Origin: Hyphomonas polymorpha PS728
Lineage (GTDB): Bacteria; Pseudomonadota; Alphaproteobacteria; Caulobacterales; Hyphomonadaceae
Length of the DNA: 64,000 nucleotides
Reading direction: 5' to 3'
NCBI RefSeq assembly: GCF_000685315.1
Contig: NZ_ARYM01000001.1
Location: forward strand, 62,001-126,000
The notes under the pieces are model-generated. The model was not told where the DNA came from. It was given only the letters and a program-made list of their open reading frames with translations, and ran no database searches. The translations under genes were made by a program, and so were the position numbers. Below, in pieces: positions 28,869-37,238 of the stretch (position 1 is the stretch's first letter; each line of letters starts with the position of its first letter).

Positions 28869-29552
28869 TTATGGCGCTCCGTAGCCCGATTGCGGTGCTG
28901 CCCTCAGGTTCGACACCTTGCGTGTTTCGGTCTGGCGGAAGTCCTGCATCATGGCGTTGCCCGCCACCTGCATCGTAAACGTGTCGATATGGCTGCGCCC
29001 GTCCGGCGCGGCCTTGCACGCCACCTTCATGCTGAACGTGTCGATCTTCGCCGCCATCGCCGGCTTGAAGGCTTTCGGCGCGGCCAGTTCAAACGCCAGC
29101 ACATTGCCCGTCGCCTTGTCCAGCACGGCCGTGCCCGTCAGATGTTTCACCATGGCGCGCATGTTCTTGTCGTCGCCGGGCAGGGGGGTGAAGTTGTAGG
29201 TCGCCGTGCTGCCCGTCTCCGAAACGCGCTTGGCCCCTGCCGGAATGCTTTCGGTAAAGCCGCTGCACCAGATGTCGCCCTTGGTTTCGCTTTTCAGCCG
29301 CTCGCCGCGCTTGGCCGCGTCCCCGCTCAGCGAGGCCGGCTCCGGCGTCATCGCAACCACCCGCGCGCCTTCGGGCTGGGCCTGGTCCACCTTGATGGTG
29401 AAGCGCTGCGCCCCGTCATCAAACGCCATGTCAAAGAGATAAGCCGGGCCCTCCTTGGACACCTTGCGCGCCTTTTCCAGCAGCGCGTCCGCGCTAGCGG
29501 GCAGGGCAAGGGGGATGACGCAAAGTCCGGTCAGAAACAGGCGGGTTCGCAT
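28869..29552 (-). CDS. Unrecognised secreted protein, about 227 aa
   Basis: The product has a clear Sec signal peptide with a cleavage site after ASA near residue 21, so it should be periplasmic. The mature part is rich in strands and has two near-repeated stretches near the C-terminus (KIDTFSMKVA and HIDTFTMQVA, about 30 residues apart). I do not recognise a family. It sits between two plus-strand genes and has its own transcription unit. Confidence 0.65.
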   Translation of the reverse strand: MRTRLFLTGLCVIPLALPASADALLEKARKVSKEGPAYLFDMAFDDGAQRFTIKVDQAQPEGARVVAMTPEPASLSGDAAKRGERLKSETKGDIWCSGFTESIPAGAKRVSETGSTATYNFTPLPGDDKNMRAMVKHLTGTAVLDKATGNVLAFELAAPKAFKPAMAAKIDTFSMKVACKAAPDGRSHIDTFTMQVAGNAMMQDFRQTETRKVSNLRAAPQSGYGAP

Positions 29553-29651
29553 CAGTTGGCTCCATCAGGTTGCAGGCGATGTGCAACTTCTGCTTTTCCG
29601 CCGCAAAATGAAAGAGCCAGACGCCGCGCCTTGCCCTAGTTTAATCTTCCC

Positions 29652-32384
29652 ATGGCCGACACCGCCCCGCTTCCCTTCCGCCTGCCGCCCGCCTTCGAGG
29701 CGTGGTTTGCCGCGCGCGGCTGGTCGCCCCGGCCCCACCAGCTTGCCTTGGCAGAGGCGTCGCTGTCCGGCACCAGCGCCCTCCTCATCGCTCCCACAGG
29801 CGGCGGCAAGACGCTGGCAGGCTTCCTCGGCACCCTGATTGAGCTTGCAGAGCGCCCCAAGTCCAACTCTGACATTCCCTCTCTCCACACCCTTTACATC
29901 TCGCCCCTCAAAGCCCTCGCCGCCGACGTTCAGCGCAATCTGATGACGCCGGTGTCGGAGATGGCGCTCCCCATCCGCATCGAGACGCGCACCGGCGACA
30001 CCGCCCCCCATATTCGCCAGCGCCAGCGCAAGACCCCGCCGGACATCCTGCTGACGACGCCCGAACAGCTCGCCCTGCTGATCGCCTCCGATCACGCCGC
30101 CAGCTTCTTCGCTGATCTCAAATGCGTCATCATCGACGAGATCCACGCCATCGTGCCTTCCAAGCGCGGCGATCTCCTCGCCCTCGGTCTCGCCACGCTG
30201 GCCGAATGGTCCCCTACCTGCCGCTTCCTCGGCCTCTCCGCCACCGTCCGAGACCCGGAACACCTCGCCGGCTGGCTCGACGTGCGCAGCCTCGCCGCGC
30301 AACCTTCCACCCCTCCCGCCAAAGGGGTGAGGGGGCTTACAAGCAAAGCGCAGGCGCAGCCGCCCCTCGCCGCGGGCGAGGGAATAGCGGCGAGCAATCC
30401 AGAAAACCGTGTACGGATTATAGAGACCCCCTCCATTCTCACCCCCGACATCTCCATCCTCGTCTCCCGCGAGCGTATCCCCTGGTCGGGCCATTCCGGC
30501 CGCTTCGCCGTGCCGGAAGTCTATGAGGCGATCCGCGACGCCACGATGACGCTGGTGTTCGTCAACACGCGCAGCCAGGCAGAGCTTCTCTTCCAGGAAC
30601 TGTGGGCCGCCAATGAAGACGGCCTCCCCATCGCCCTGCATCACGGCTCGCTCGCCCGTGACCAGCGCGAGCGGGTGGAGGCCGCCATGGCGGCGGGCCA
30701 GTTGAAAGCGGTCGTCTGCACCTCCACCCTCGATCTGGGGATAGACTGGGGCGAGGTTGATCTCGTCCTCCAGATGGGCGCCCCCAAGGGCGCGGCCCGC
30801 CTCATCCAGCGTATCGGCCGCTCCAACCACCGCATGGACGAAGCCAGCCAGGCCATCCTTGTGCCTACAAACCGGTTTGAAGTCCTCGAATGCCGCGCCG
30901 CCGAAGCCGCCGTCGAGGCCGGCGAAATCGACGGGGAGGGGCCACGAAACGGCGCACTCGACATTCTCGCCCAGCATGTGATGGGCCGCGCCTGCGGCGA
31001 AGGCTTCCACCTCGCCGCCCTCTATGACGAAATCCGCCGCGCCCAGCCCTATCGCGATCTCGACTGGGAAACCTTCGAGCGCATCGCCGATTTCGTCGCT
31101 ACCGGCGGCTATGCCCTCAAGACCTATGACCGGTTCCACCGCATCGTCCGCCGCGCAGACGGCCTCTGGGTCGCCCGCACCCCGCGCGACAAACAGGCCC
31201 ACCGTATGAACATCGGCGCCATCGTCGAAGCTCCCATGCTCAGCGTCCGCCTCGCCAGTTTTGCAGGGCAACCTTCTCCTCCCCCGCCTGCGGGGGAGGT
31301 GCCCCGCAGGGGCGGAGGGGGGCAGCCCAGCAATGCCAAGCCAACGGTCGCCACCCCCACAAGCAAAGCGCAGGCGCAGGCGCGCTCCGCCGCAGGCGGA
31401 GCAACAGCGCCGAGCAATAGAATAATACGCCCCGGCCGCAAGCTCGGCGAAATGGAAGAATACTTCCTCAGCCTGCTGACGCCCGGAGACACCTTCCTCT
31501 TCGGCGGTGAAATCCTCCGCCTGCTGGGTATTGACGGCATGGATGCCCTCTGCGCCCGTGCCCAGTCAGACAGCCCCGCCATCCCCACCTATAATGGCGG
31601 CAAGTTTCCGCTCAGCACCTTCCTGGCAGACCGCGTGCGCCACATGATCCACAACCGGGAAGCGTGGAAACACCTGCCAGACCCCGTGCGCGAATGGTTC
31701 GAGATCCAGGAGCTGCGCTCGGTCATTCCGCCGCCGGATCATCTGCTCGTGGAAACTTTCCCCCGCGCAGACCGGCACTATCTCGTCTCCTATCCCTTCG
31801 AGGGGCGCCTCGCCCATCAGACGCTGGGGATGCTCGTCACCCGCCGCCTCGAACGCGCCGGGGCCAAGCCAGTCGGCTTCGTCGCCAGCGAATATGCCAT
31901 GGCCGTCTGGGGCATGGAGGATATGCGCGGCCTGGATATGGACGCGATCTTCCATCCGGACATGCTGGGCGATGATCTGGAAGAATGGCTCGATGAAAGC
32001 GCCCTGATGAAGCGCACCTTCGCCCATTGCGCTCAAATCTCCGGCCTCATCCACCGGAACCTTCCGGGGGCGGAGAAAAGCTCCCGCCAGGTCACCTTTT
32101 CAACCGACCTCATCTTCGATGTCCTGCGCAGCCATGAGCCTGATCACATCCTGCTGCAGGCCACCCGCGCCGACGCCGCCACCGGCCTCCTTGATGTGCG
32201 CCGCCTGTCAGACATGCTGGCCCGCATCCATGGCCACATCGTCCACAAGCCCCTGGCGAAGATCAGCCCCTTCGCCGTGCCCGTCATGCTGGAAGTCGGC
32301 CGCGAGCCCGTCTTCGGCGCCTCCGCCATGGAAGCCATCCTCCGCGAAGCCCAAGAAGACCTCGTCCGCGACGCTATGGGGTAG
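29652..32384 (+). CDS. lhr: Lhr-family DEXH-box DNA repair helicase with two in-frame palindromic inserts
   Basis: This is the ligase-associated DNA damage response helicase, a superfamily 2 enzyme of about 820 residues in relatives. Here it has 910. Motif I APTGGGKT lies near residue 47, DEIH near 161, the motif III SATV near 198, and QRIGRSNHRMDE (motif VI) near 390. The excess comes from two low-complexity inserts at about residues 216-249 and 539-589, encoded by related palindromic DNA elements. The first falls between the two RecA lobes and the second just before GRKLGEMEEYF. Both keep the frame, so the protein is probably made. The 3' end overlaps the convergent gene by 11 bp. Confidence 0.92.
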   Translation: MADTAPLPFRLPPAFEAWFAARGWSPRPHQLALAEASLSGTSALLIAPTGGGKTLAGFLGTLIELAERPKSNSDIPSLHTLYISPLKALAADVQRNLMTPVSEMALPIRIETRTGDTAPHIRQRQRKTPPDILLTTPEQLALLIASDHAASFFADLKCVIIDEIHAIVPSKRGDLLALGLATLAEWSPTCRFLGLSATVRDPEHLAGWLDVRSLAAQPSTPPAKGVRGLTSKAQAQPPLAAGEGIAASNPENRVRIIETPSILTPDISILVSRERIPWSGHSGRFAVPEVYEAIRDATMTLVFVNTRSQAELLFQELWAANEDGLPIALHHGSLARDQRERVEAAMAAGQLKAVVCTSTLDLGIDWGEVDLVLQMGAPKGAARLIQRIGRSNHRMDEASQAILVPTNRFEVLECRAAEAAVEAGEIDGEGPRNGALDILAQHVMGRACGEGFHLAALYDEIRRAQPYRDLDWETFERIADFVATGGYALKTYDRFHRIVRRADGLWVARTPRDKQAHRMNIGAIVEAPMLSVRLASFAGQPSPPPPAGEVPRRGGGGQPSNAKPTVATPTSKAQAQARSAAGGATAPSNRIIRPGRKLGEMEEYFLSLLTPGDTFLFGGEILRLLGIDGMDALCARAQSDSPAIPTYNGGKFPLSTFLADRVRHMIHNREAWKHLPDPVREWFEIQELRSVIPPPDHLLVETFPRADRHYLVSYPFEGRLAHQTLGMLVTRRLERAGAKPVGFVASEYAMAVWGMEDMRGLDMDAIFHPDMLGDDLEEWLDESALMKRTFAHCAQISGLIHRNLPGAEKSSRQVTFSTDLIFDVLRSHEPDHILLQATRADAATGLLDVRRLSDMLARIHGHIVHKPLAKISPFAVPVMLEVGREPVFGASAMEAILREAQEDLVRDAMG
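30299..30398 (+). repeat. Palindromic REP-like element inside lhr, copy 1
   Basis: Runs from a shared GCAACCTTC to a shared CGAGCAAT end. It has a first inverted repeat (ACCCCT 30309-30314 with AGGGGT 30323-30328), a 21-nt core identical to copy 2 (30339-30359), and a perfect 8-bp hairpin with a 3-nt loop (30364-30371 with 30375-30382). All of it is translated in the helicase frame. Confidence 0.75.
31268..31418 (+). repeat. Palindromic REP-like element inside lhr, copy 2 (longer)
   Basis: Has the same 5' GCAACCTTC and 3' CGAGCAAT as copy 1. It contains a 10-bp hairpin (31278-31287 with 31290-31299), a GCCCC/GGGGC hairpin (31301-31313), the 21-nt core shared with copy 1 (31359-31379), and an 8-bp hairpin (31384-31391 with 31395-31402). 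The open hairpin parts resemble the C-rich/G-rich palindromes often found between genes in alphaproteobacteria. Here they code for Pro/Gly/Ala-rich peptide. Confidence 0.75.
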
Positions 32385-32386
32385 GG
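32365..32386. repeat. Direct repeat, left copy (lhr 3' end)
   Basis: A 22-bp sequence holding the last codons and stop of lhr, identical to 34545-34566. On the minus strand it also contains the stop of the DUF4166 gene. Confidence 0.8.
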
Positions 32387-34044
32387 AGCGCAGGCTTCAG
32401 CCATCCGCGATAATGCGCCACGAGGCCAATCATCGGCAGGCGGATCGATACGTCAAACTGGCAGGCTCCGTCCCCTGTCACGCTCTCATATGTCTCGCTC
32501 ACTGGCAGCAGAAAGCGGGGCAGGGGCACGCCAAATACGCGCCCGGAGTGCACGGGAAATGCCAGCCGCGCGCCCTCCAGGGTGAGCGGAATGGCAAACT
32601 CCATTACGCCAAACCGTTCACGGACCATGCCCGCCGGATCGGTCGTCGCCCGGCGTAGGTGAGAGCGGAACTTTCGGGCTCCGAACTGGCGCGTCCAGGT
32701 TTCGCCGGTCCGGGTCCGTTGCATGGTCACCAGCACGGGCACCGCGCGCCCAGCCGGGGGGAATCCGGCCAGCGCGCCGGCCATTCTTGAGAGCAGACCC
32801 CCGCCGCGTGTAATGTCTGCCTCGCCCCGCCAGTGATGTACATGCGCCACGCGGTGTAGCGTCTTGAGGGGCACAGGCAGCGCCCCGAATTCATCCCCCA
32901 TCGCTGCGGCAAACACCATCGGCTGCGCCGCCGCCGTCTGCGCGGTGGTCACGCGCAGCGTCTTCAGGGCCGCCTCCGCTTCCGCCAGCGAAAACGCGCC
33001 AAGGCACGCCCTGGCGCCTGGCAATGTCTCGCCCGCAAGTATCTTCCCGGCCATGATCCGTGCCGGGACGGCCGGAATGTCGGGCCCGTCGCCTGCTTCG
33101 GCAATCAGGGTCCAGCTTCTGCGCTCGCACGTTCCCTGCGCCGTAAAGCCGGTCACCTCCACGCCCATCCCGCCCCGGTCGCTGCCAAACGCAGCGAGGC
33201 GTTCGGCCACCCATTTCAGAAGTCCCGTCCAGCTTTCCAGAGACCGGATCAGTCTCAGCGAGACGAGCTGCCCCAACGCCCACAGCCCGCCATGCATGAG
33301 TTTGAGGTCCAGCCCTGCGCTGAAGCGCACACTGGCTGCGCCATATCGGCCGGGCATCAGGCGCAGGTCTGGCGCGCCGATCGGGCTGGCCCACCTGCCT
33401 TTCAGGGGCGCGGTGCCGGGCGTCTCCAGCGTCACACTCCGGATTGACCCCCATCCGTTTACGGATTTCCACTGATCTCCCTCCCGCTGTTCCAACGGCT
33501 TTCCGGTTTGCGAGAGGATGGACCGGATGACGGATTTCCCCCTCGGCGCCCGGTTGCCCGGCAGGATCACCGTGTCGATCAGCGCAATTTCACTCAGTCC
33601 GGCAGCCAGCGCCTCCACCGCCGCCGAAGACAGGCCCGGCACGCTGGAAACGCCTGACAGGACCGTGAGCCCCCTGGCGGCCGCATCCGCGTCCAGCGTG
33701 GCAATGCCTGCGGTGAATGCGGCATCGTCGGAGAGGTCCAGATAATGCGCCCCGCAGGCGATCGCCGCCTGCGCAATGGCATAAGGCGCGTTGCCATAGG
33801 CCTGCCAAGGGCCCGCCGCATCAATCAGAATGGCGGGCGCCAGCGCGGCCACCTGCGCGGAAAAATCCTCCGTGTCCGTATCCAGTTGCGCGGGCGTGCC
33901 GCCTGCCTCCCGGCAGAACGCTTCGGCTGCCGCAAGATTCCGTCCCGCGACGACAACATCCGTATACCCGGCCCGGACCAGCGCGCGGGCCAGCCTTCCG
34001 CCGAATACGCCATATCCGCCGATGATGAGGATACGCCTATTCAA
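32374..34044 (-). CDS. Saccharopine dehydrogenase-like protein with DUF4166 domain
   Basis: The 556-residue product starts with a Rossmann domain (ILIIGGYGVFGGRLAR at residue 5) of the saccharopine dehydrogenase NAD-binding type, and continues into a C-terminal DUF4166 region from about residue 370. Members are thought to be oxidoreductases, but the substrate is unknown. The start is TTG at 34044, overlapping the stop of the DUF393 gene by 8 nt, so the two are probably coupled. The stop lies inside the direct repeat at 32365-32386 and overlaps lhr by 11 bp. Confidence 0.82.
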   Translation of the reverse strand: MNRRILIIGGYGVFGGRLARALVRAGYTDVVVAGRNLAAAEAFCREAGGTPAQLDTDTEDFSAQVAALAPAILIDAAGPWQAYGNAPYAIAQAAIACGAHYLDLSDDAAFTAGIATLDADAAARGLTVLSGVSSVPGLSSAAVEALAAGLSEIALIDTVILPGNRAPRGKSVIRSILSQTGKPLEQREGDQWKSVNGWGSIRSVTLETPGTAPLKGRWASPIGAPDLRLMPGRYGAASVRFSAGLDLKLMHGGLWALGQLVSLRLIRSLESWTGLLKWVAERLAAFGSDRGGMGVEVTGFTAQGTCERRSWTLIAEAGDGPDIPAVPARIMAGKILAGETLPGARACLGAFSLAEAEAALKTLRVTTAQTAAAQPMVFAAAMGDEFGALPVPLKTLHRVAHVHHWRGEADITRGGGLLSRMAGALAGFPPAGRAVPVLVTMQRTRTGETWTRQFGARKFRSHLRRATTDPAGMVRERFGVMEFAIPLTLEGARLAFPVHSGRVFGVPLPRFLLPVSETYESVTGDGACQFDVSIRLPMIGLVAHYRGWLKPALPTP

Positions 34045-34441
34045 TCAGCCTCGCCCGGATCTCGTCTGAGGGCAGGGGGCATTGCCCGCGCTGCAGCAGC
34101 TTGCGATTGTTCGCCACCCGCCGGTATAGCCAGCCGGCAACCGGCCGGGGCAGCGCGCGCAGAAGGCCCGCCGCCTTCCAGGGCCAGCCGATCGCCACCA
34201 GCGTCTCGGTAAACACATCCAGATTGCGGTAAATCCGCCCGTCAATGCGCAGCAGGGCTGTCTCCATCGCATCGGGATCAAGCCCCTCAGCGCGATAGAT
34301 CGCCCGGCCCGCTTCTGATTGCGCCGTCATCAGCGCAAACCGCCCCTCCAGGTCATGCGCCACCAGAAACCGCACAAAGCGGGAGCAGAGCGCGCATTCG
34401 CCATCATAAACATAAAGATCCGTCGTCAAATGGTCGCGCAT
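34037..34441 (-). CDS. DUF393 thiol-disulfide oxidoreductase-like protein
   Basis: The 134-residue product has the DUF393 hallmark YDGECALCSRFVRF near residue 12. Its D-x-x-C-x-x-C forms a thioredoxin-like redox pair. The C-terminal GWLYRRVANNRK stretch is also typical. It is upstream of and overlaps the DUF4166 gene, and the pair forms a two-gene unit bracketed by copies of the lhr 3' end. Confidence 0.85.
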   Translation of the reverse strand: MRDHLTTDLYVYDGECALCSRFVRFLVAHDLEGRFALMTAQSEAGRAIYRAEGLDPDAMETALLRIDGRIYRNLDVFTETLVAIGWPWKAAGLLRALPRPVAGWLYRRVANNRKLLQRGQCPLPSDEIRARLIE

Positions 34442-34537
34442 GGCCGGTTCCCATTATTGGCAGGATCATCCGGTAATCATCTGGGGTTGAAAATGCGTCA
34501 ATTCCGCGCCGCCCGGGGGCTTATACGCCGCGCATCA

Positions 34538-34566
34538 GCCATCCTCCGCGACGCTATGGGGTAGGG
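34538..34566. repeat. Direct repeat, right copy (lhr 3'-end remnant)
   Basis: These 29 bp equal lhr 32334-32347 joined to 32372-32386, that is, the end of lhr with 24 bp missing between two TCCGCGA heptamers. The last 22 bp are identical to 32365-32386. The minus-strand 2OG-oxygenase gene stops inside it. Confidence 0.75.
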
Positions 34567-35288
34567 GCGGGCGGGGGCCCCTGCCGCAGCCATCCGGTCA
34601 CTGCCTGGCGCGCGCCCTTGGCAAAGGGCGCCACCGCGCTCACCGCATGCTGCTGAGGCACCTTGAAGAAGGAGAGCGTGTTGAACATCGGCGTGAACGC
34701 CTCCTGCACATGCCCGTCCTTTCCGGTAAACATCAGCAGGCCGCCCATATCGGCGTTCCAGTCTGGCGTCAGGTTCACCACGAACGCCGCAATCCGCCGG
34801 AACTCGGGCAGCTCGTCATCATGCGAAGTCAGGAAATGCCCGGCGCGGTAGCGTGTCAGCTGCCCATCGCAGAATGTCTCGCCCGCCACATAGTCTGCGC
34901 CCATGATGTCATGCAGCAGCGCAATGAAGGCTTCCGAGTTCAGCGTCTCGGCCATCTGCCGCAAGGGCCCATCGGGCAGCTTTCCGGCCCGCAGATTGTC
35001 ATACAGCAGATGCCGTTCAAACCGGTACTGGAACCCCGCCCGCGCCTCGGCCGCCACCAGCTCCTCGAACGGCGCCAGCCGCTCGGCCGGCAGCGCCGCC
35101 ATCTGCGCGGCGTCAAACTCCCGGTGCTGCCCCTGAATGCGGGTCACCAGCAGCCAGCCATCATGCTGCTTCGCCGTGTCCAGCACCGATCTGGCAAAAT
35201 CCGGCTCAAAAATCCCCGGCACCAGCACGCGGCTGGTCCGGGCAAAGCGGTCCTTCAGGGCAGACAGATCATTACGGCGCGCGAGCAA
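34554..35288 (-). CDS. 2OG-Fe(II) oxygenase superfamily protein
   Basis: The product (244 residues from TTG 35288) has the jelly-roll dioxygenase motif: iron ligands in the HDDELPEFRR segment (HxD) and in QQHAVSAV, with an arginine for 2-oxoglutarate in GARQAVTGWLR near the end. The family hydroxylates proteins, nucleobases or small molecules. TTG 35288 has GGAGG at ideal spacing. The ATG at 35348 would add 20 residues without similarity. The stop lies inside the duplicated lhr end and gives the same PTP ending as the DUF4166 protein. Confidence 0.8.
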   Translation of the reverse strand: MLARRNDLSALKDRFARTSRVLVPGIFEPDFARSVLDTAKQHDGWLLVTRIQGQHREFDAAQMAALPAERLAPFEELVAAEARAGFQYRFERHLLYDNLRAGKLPDGPLRQMAETLNSEAFIALLHDIMGADYVAGETFCDGQLTRYRAGHFLTSHDDELPEFRRIAAFVVNLTPDWNADMGGLLMFTGKDGHVQEAFTPMFNTLSFFKVPQQHAVSAVAPFAKGARQAVTGWLRQGPPPAPTP

Positions 35289-35466
35289 GGAGGCCTCCGG
35301 GGCAGGGCATTGGCCGCAAGGCCTAGCCAGCCCCCGTCCTTCAGGCAACCCCCGGCCAGCTTATCCCGCAGGTTTGCTCGTGAAAAATCTTTCAAACACA
35401 GGGAGCTGACAGAAAATGGGCCACCCCTTGTCCACCCCCCTCTCGCTCATGCCTATACTTGCACGC

Positions 35467-36171
35467 ATGAGCGAGACAGATCCGCAGACGGAAGATGAAA
35501 CAGGCGTCGCCGCCCTCCTGCGCCGCGCGACCGGGCTGGCGCTGGGGCTCATGGCCATGGCGCGCGCGGCGCTTGCCCAGTTTGGCGCTGCGCCCCCGCC
35601 GGCGGCCTATACGCGGCTCATCCTGCGCCGGTTCGTGGTGCCGGCCGAGGCGACTGTGCGCCGCGCGATCCTCCTGCTGGCCGGCACGCTGCCCCAGCCT
35701 GTCCTGCGCCCGGCCGCTTCTGCGCGCCCTGCGCCGAAAGCTCCGCCCAAGGCGCAGCCGGGCATCCGCTATCCGGTCTTCTGCCTGACAGAGGCAGAGC
35801 CGCGCGCCCGACGCCCGCGCCCGGCGCCGGAGGCCGCGCTGCCCCGCATTCTTTTTCTGGACACGCCCACGCCGTCGCTCCCGGCGCCAAAGCCTCGTCC
35901 GTCAGCGGATGAAATTGAAACTGCCAGCCAGACCCGTCTCCTGCGCCGCCTCTTCGCGCTGGAGCGGGCTTATCTGAACCCCTGGCGCGAGGCACGCCGG
36001 TATCTGCGCCGCTGCGCCCGCGCCGAGGCAGATGGCAGGGCGCCCCACCGCCTCGCCTTCACGCGCATCCCCGGCGACACGCGCCATCTCTATGCGCCCT
36101 TCCGCAATGTCCTTCAGGATATGAACCTCGCCGCCCAGGATTCCCTCCGCTGGCAGACGGATACCTCCTAA
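35467..36171 (+). CDS. Unrecognised Arg/Pro/Ala-rich protein, about 234 aa
   Basis: The product has no signal peptide. A weakly hydrophobic stretch lies at about residues 23-40. A Pro/Ala/Arg-rich middle (about 80-155) looks disordered, and a helical, basic C-terminal part follows. No family is recognised. ATG 35467 is used because upstream codons look non-coding. Codon bias fits the surrounding genes, so I think it is real, though this is less certain than for its neighbours. Confidence 0.5.
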   Translation: MSETDPQTEDETGVAALLRRATGLALGLMAMARAALAQFGAAPPPAAYTRLILRRFVVPAEATVRRAILLLAGTLPQPVLRPAASARPAPKAPPKAQPGIRYPVFCLTEAEPRARRPRPAPEAALPRILFLDTPTPSLPAPKPRPSADEIETASQTRLLRRLFALERAYLNPWREARRYLRRCARAEADGRAPHRLAFTRIPGDTRHLYAPFRNVLQDMNLAAQDSLRWQTDTS

Positions 36172-36178
36172 CCTGTTA

Positions 36179-36217
36179 TCCCGGCCAAAGGCGGCAAAGC
36201 CGCCGATTGAGCCGGGA
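36179..36217. repeat. Nested inverted repeat between genes
   Basis: TCCCGGC (36179-36185) pairs with GCCGGGA (36211-36217), and inside it GGCGGC (36190-36195) pairs with GCCGCC (36199-36204). There is no T-tract, so it may be a dispersed palindrome or a weak terminator after the gene ending at 36171. The rest of 36172-36402 holds nothing recognisable. Confidence 0.45.
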
Positions 36218-36402
36218 CCACCTAACCGCCGAAGCAAAACCCCCCGAAGGCCCCGCCTCTCGGGCCAAAAGCGCTGCGCCTAATGCCCCGGCCCCAGCTT
36301 CGCCAGCGCCTCCCCCCTGTTCCGGGGTGGCATCTTCCTGCCCTGTTCCTCCTGCCGCCGCCCTGTTGACCCGGCCCCCGCGCCGCGCCAATCCTCCTCT
36401 GC

Positions 36403-37137
36403 ATGACGTCCGCCCGCGCCCTTCCCAGTGAAACGCTGCTCCATCTGGCCGGAGAGCTGCTGACGCCGCTGCCGGAGGGCGGCCTCTGGTGGGCCGCGCG
36501 GCGGTTGCTGGTGGTGTCAGACCTGCATCTGGAAAAAGGCTCGAACTACGCGGCCGCCGGCCAGCTTCTGCCCCCTTATGATACCGGCGCCACCCTCACG
36601 CGGCTCGAAGCCCTCTGCGCCGCCCTGCGGCCGGAAACCATCCTTTCCCTGGGCGACAGTTTCCATGATCGCCAGTCGGAACATCGCCTGCCGCCGCCCT
36701 ATGCCCAGCGCATCCGCGCGCTGACGGCCGCGCATGACTGGGTGTGGATCGAGGGCAACCATGATCCCGATCCCCCGGCCCATCTCGGCGGGCGCGCGGC
36801 CAGGGTGCTGCGCCTCGATGGTCTCGTCTTCCGGCACGAGCCGGAAGGGGAGGCGGGCGAGGTTGCCGGCCACCTTCACCCCGTGGCGAAGGTTTCCGGG
36901 CGCGGGCGCTCGGTCCGCCGCCGCTGCTTCGCGTCGGACGGCGCCCGCCTCGTCATGCCCGCCATGGGCGCCTTTGCCGGCGGCCTCAATATTCTGGATA
37001 CGGCCTTTTCTGCCGTCTTCCCCGAAGGCTGCATGGCTTTTGCCATGGGGGAGGGAAGGGTCTATTCGCTGCCCCGCAAACATCTGATCCCGGATGTCCG
37101 CCCCGGCGGCGCGGCCTCTGGCGGCTGGCGGCTCTGA
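36403..37137 (+). CDS. pdeM: Ligase-associated metallophosphoesterase PdeM
   Basis: PdeM is a calcineurin-like nuclease/phosphatase of the ligase-associated DNA damage response set that also includes the Lhr-type helicase at 29652. The 244-residue product shows the metal-binding motifs DLHLEKG near residue 46, LGDSFHD near 82, EGNHDPD near 116 and AGHLHP near 158. The helicase lies 4 kb upstream on the same strand, but the ligase and exonuclease partners are not in the window. Confidence 0.9.
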   Translation: MTSARALPSETLLHLAGELLTPLPEGGLWWAARRLLVVSDLHLEKGSNYAAAGQLLPPYDTGATLTRLEALCAALRPETILSLGDSFHDRQSEHRLPPPYAQRIRALTAAHDWVWIEGNHDPDPPAHLGGRAARVLRLDGLVFRHEPEGEAGEVAGHLHPVAKVSGRGRSVRRRCFASDGARLVMPAMGAFAGGLNILDTAFSAVFPEGCMAFAMGEGRVYSLPRKHLIPDVRPGGAASGGWRL

Positions 37138-37238
37138 CCGTTTCGGTGCGAATAACCGTCACAGTTGCGCGCGCCCCCGGCTTACTTTAGATCTTCCTGA
37201 AGTACGGACGCCCGCAAATCCTCGCGCCCGCCAGCGAT

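Noticed and set aside
36207-36402. Possible small gene before pdeM
   Set aside because: Pro/Ala-rich translation with no start signal. The stretch is better explained by the inverted repeat and pdeM leader.
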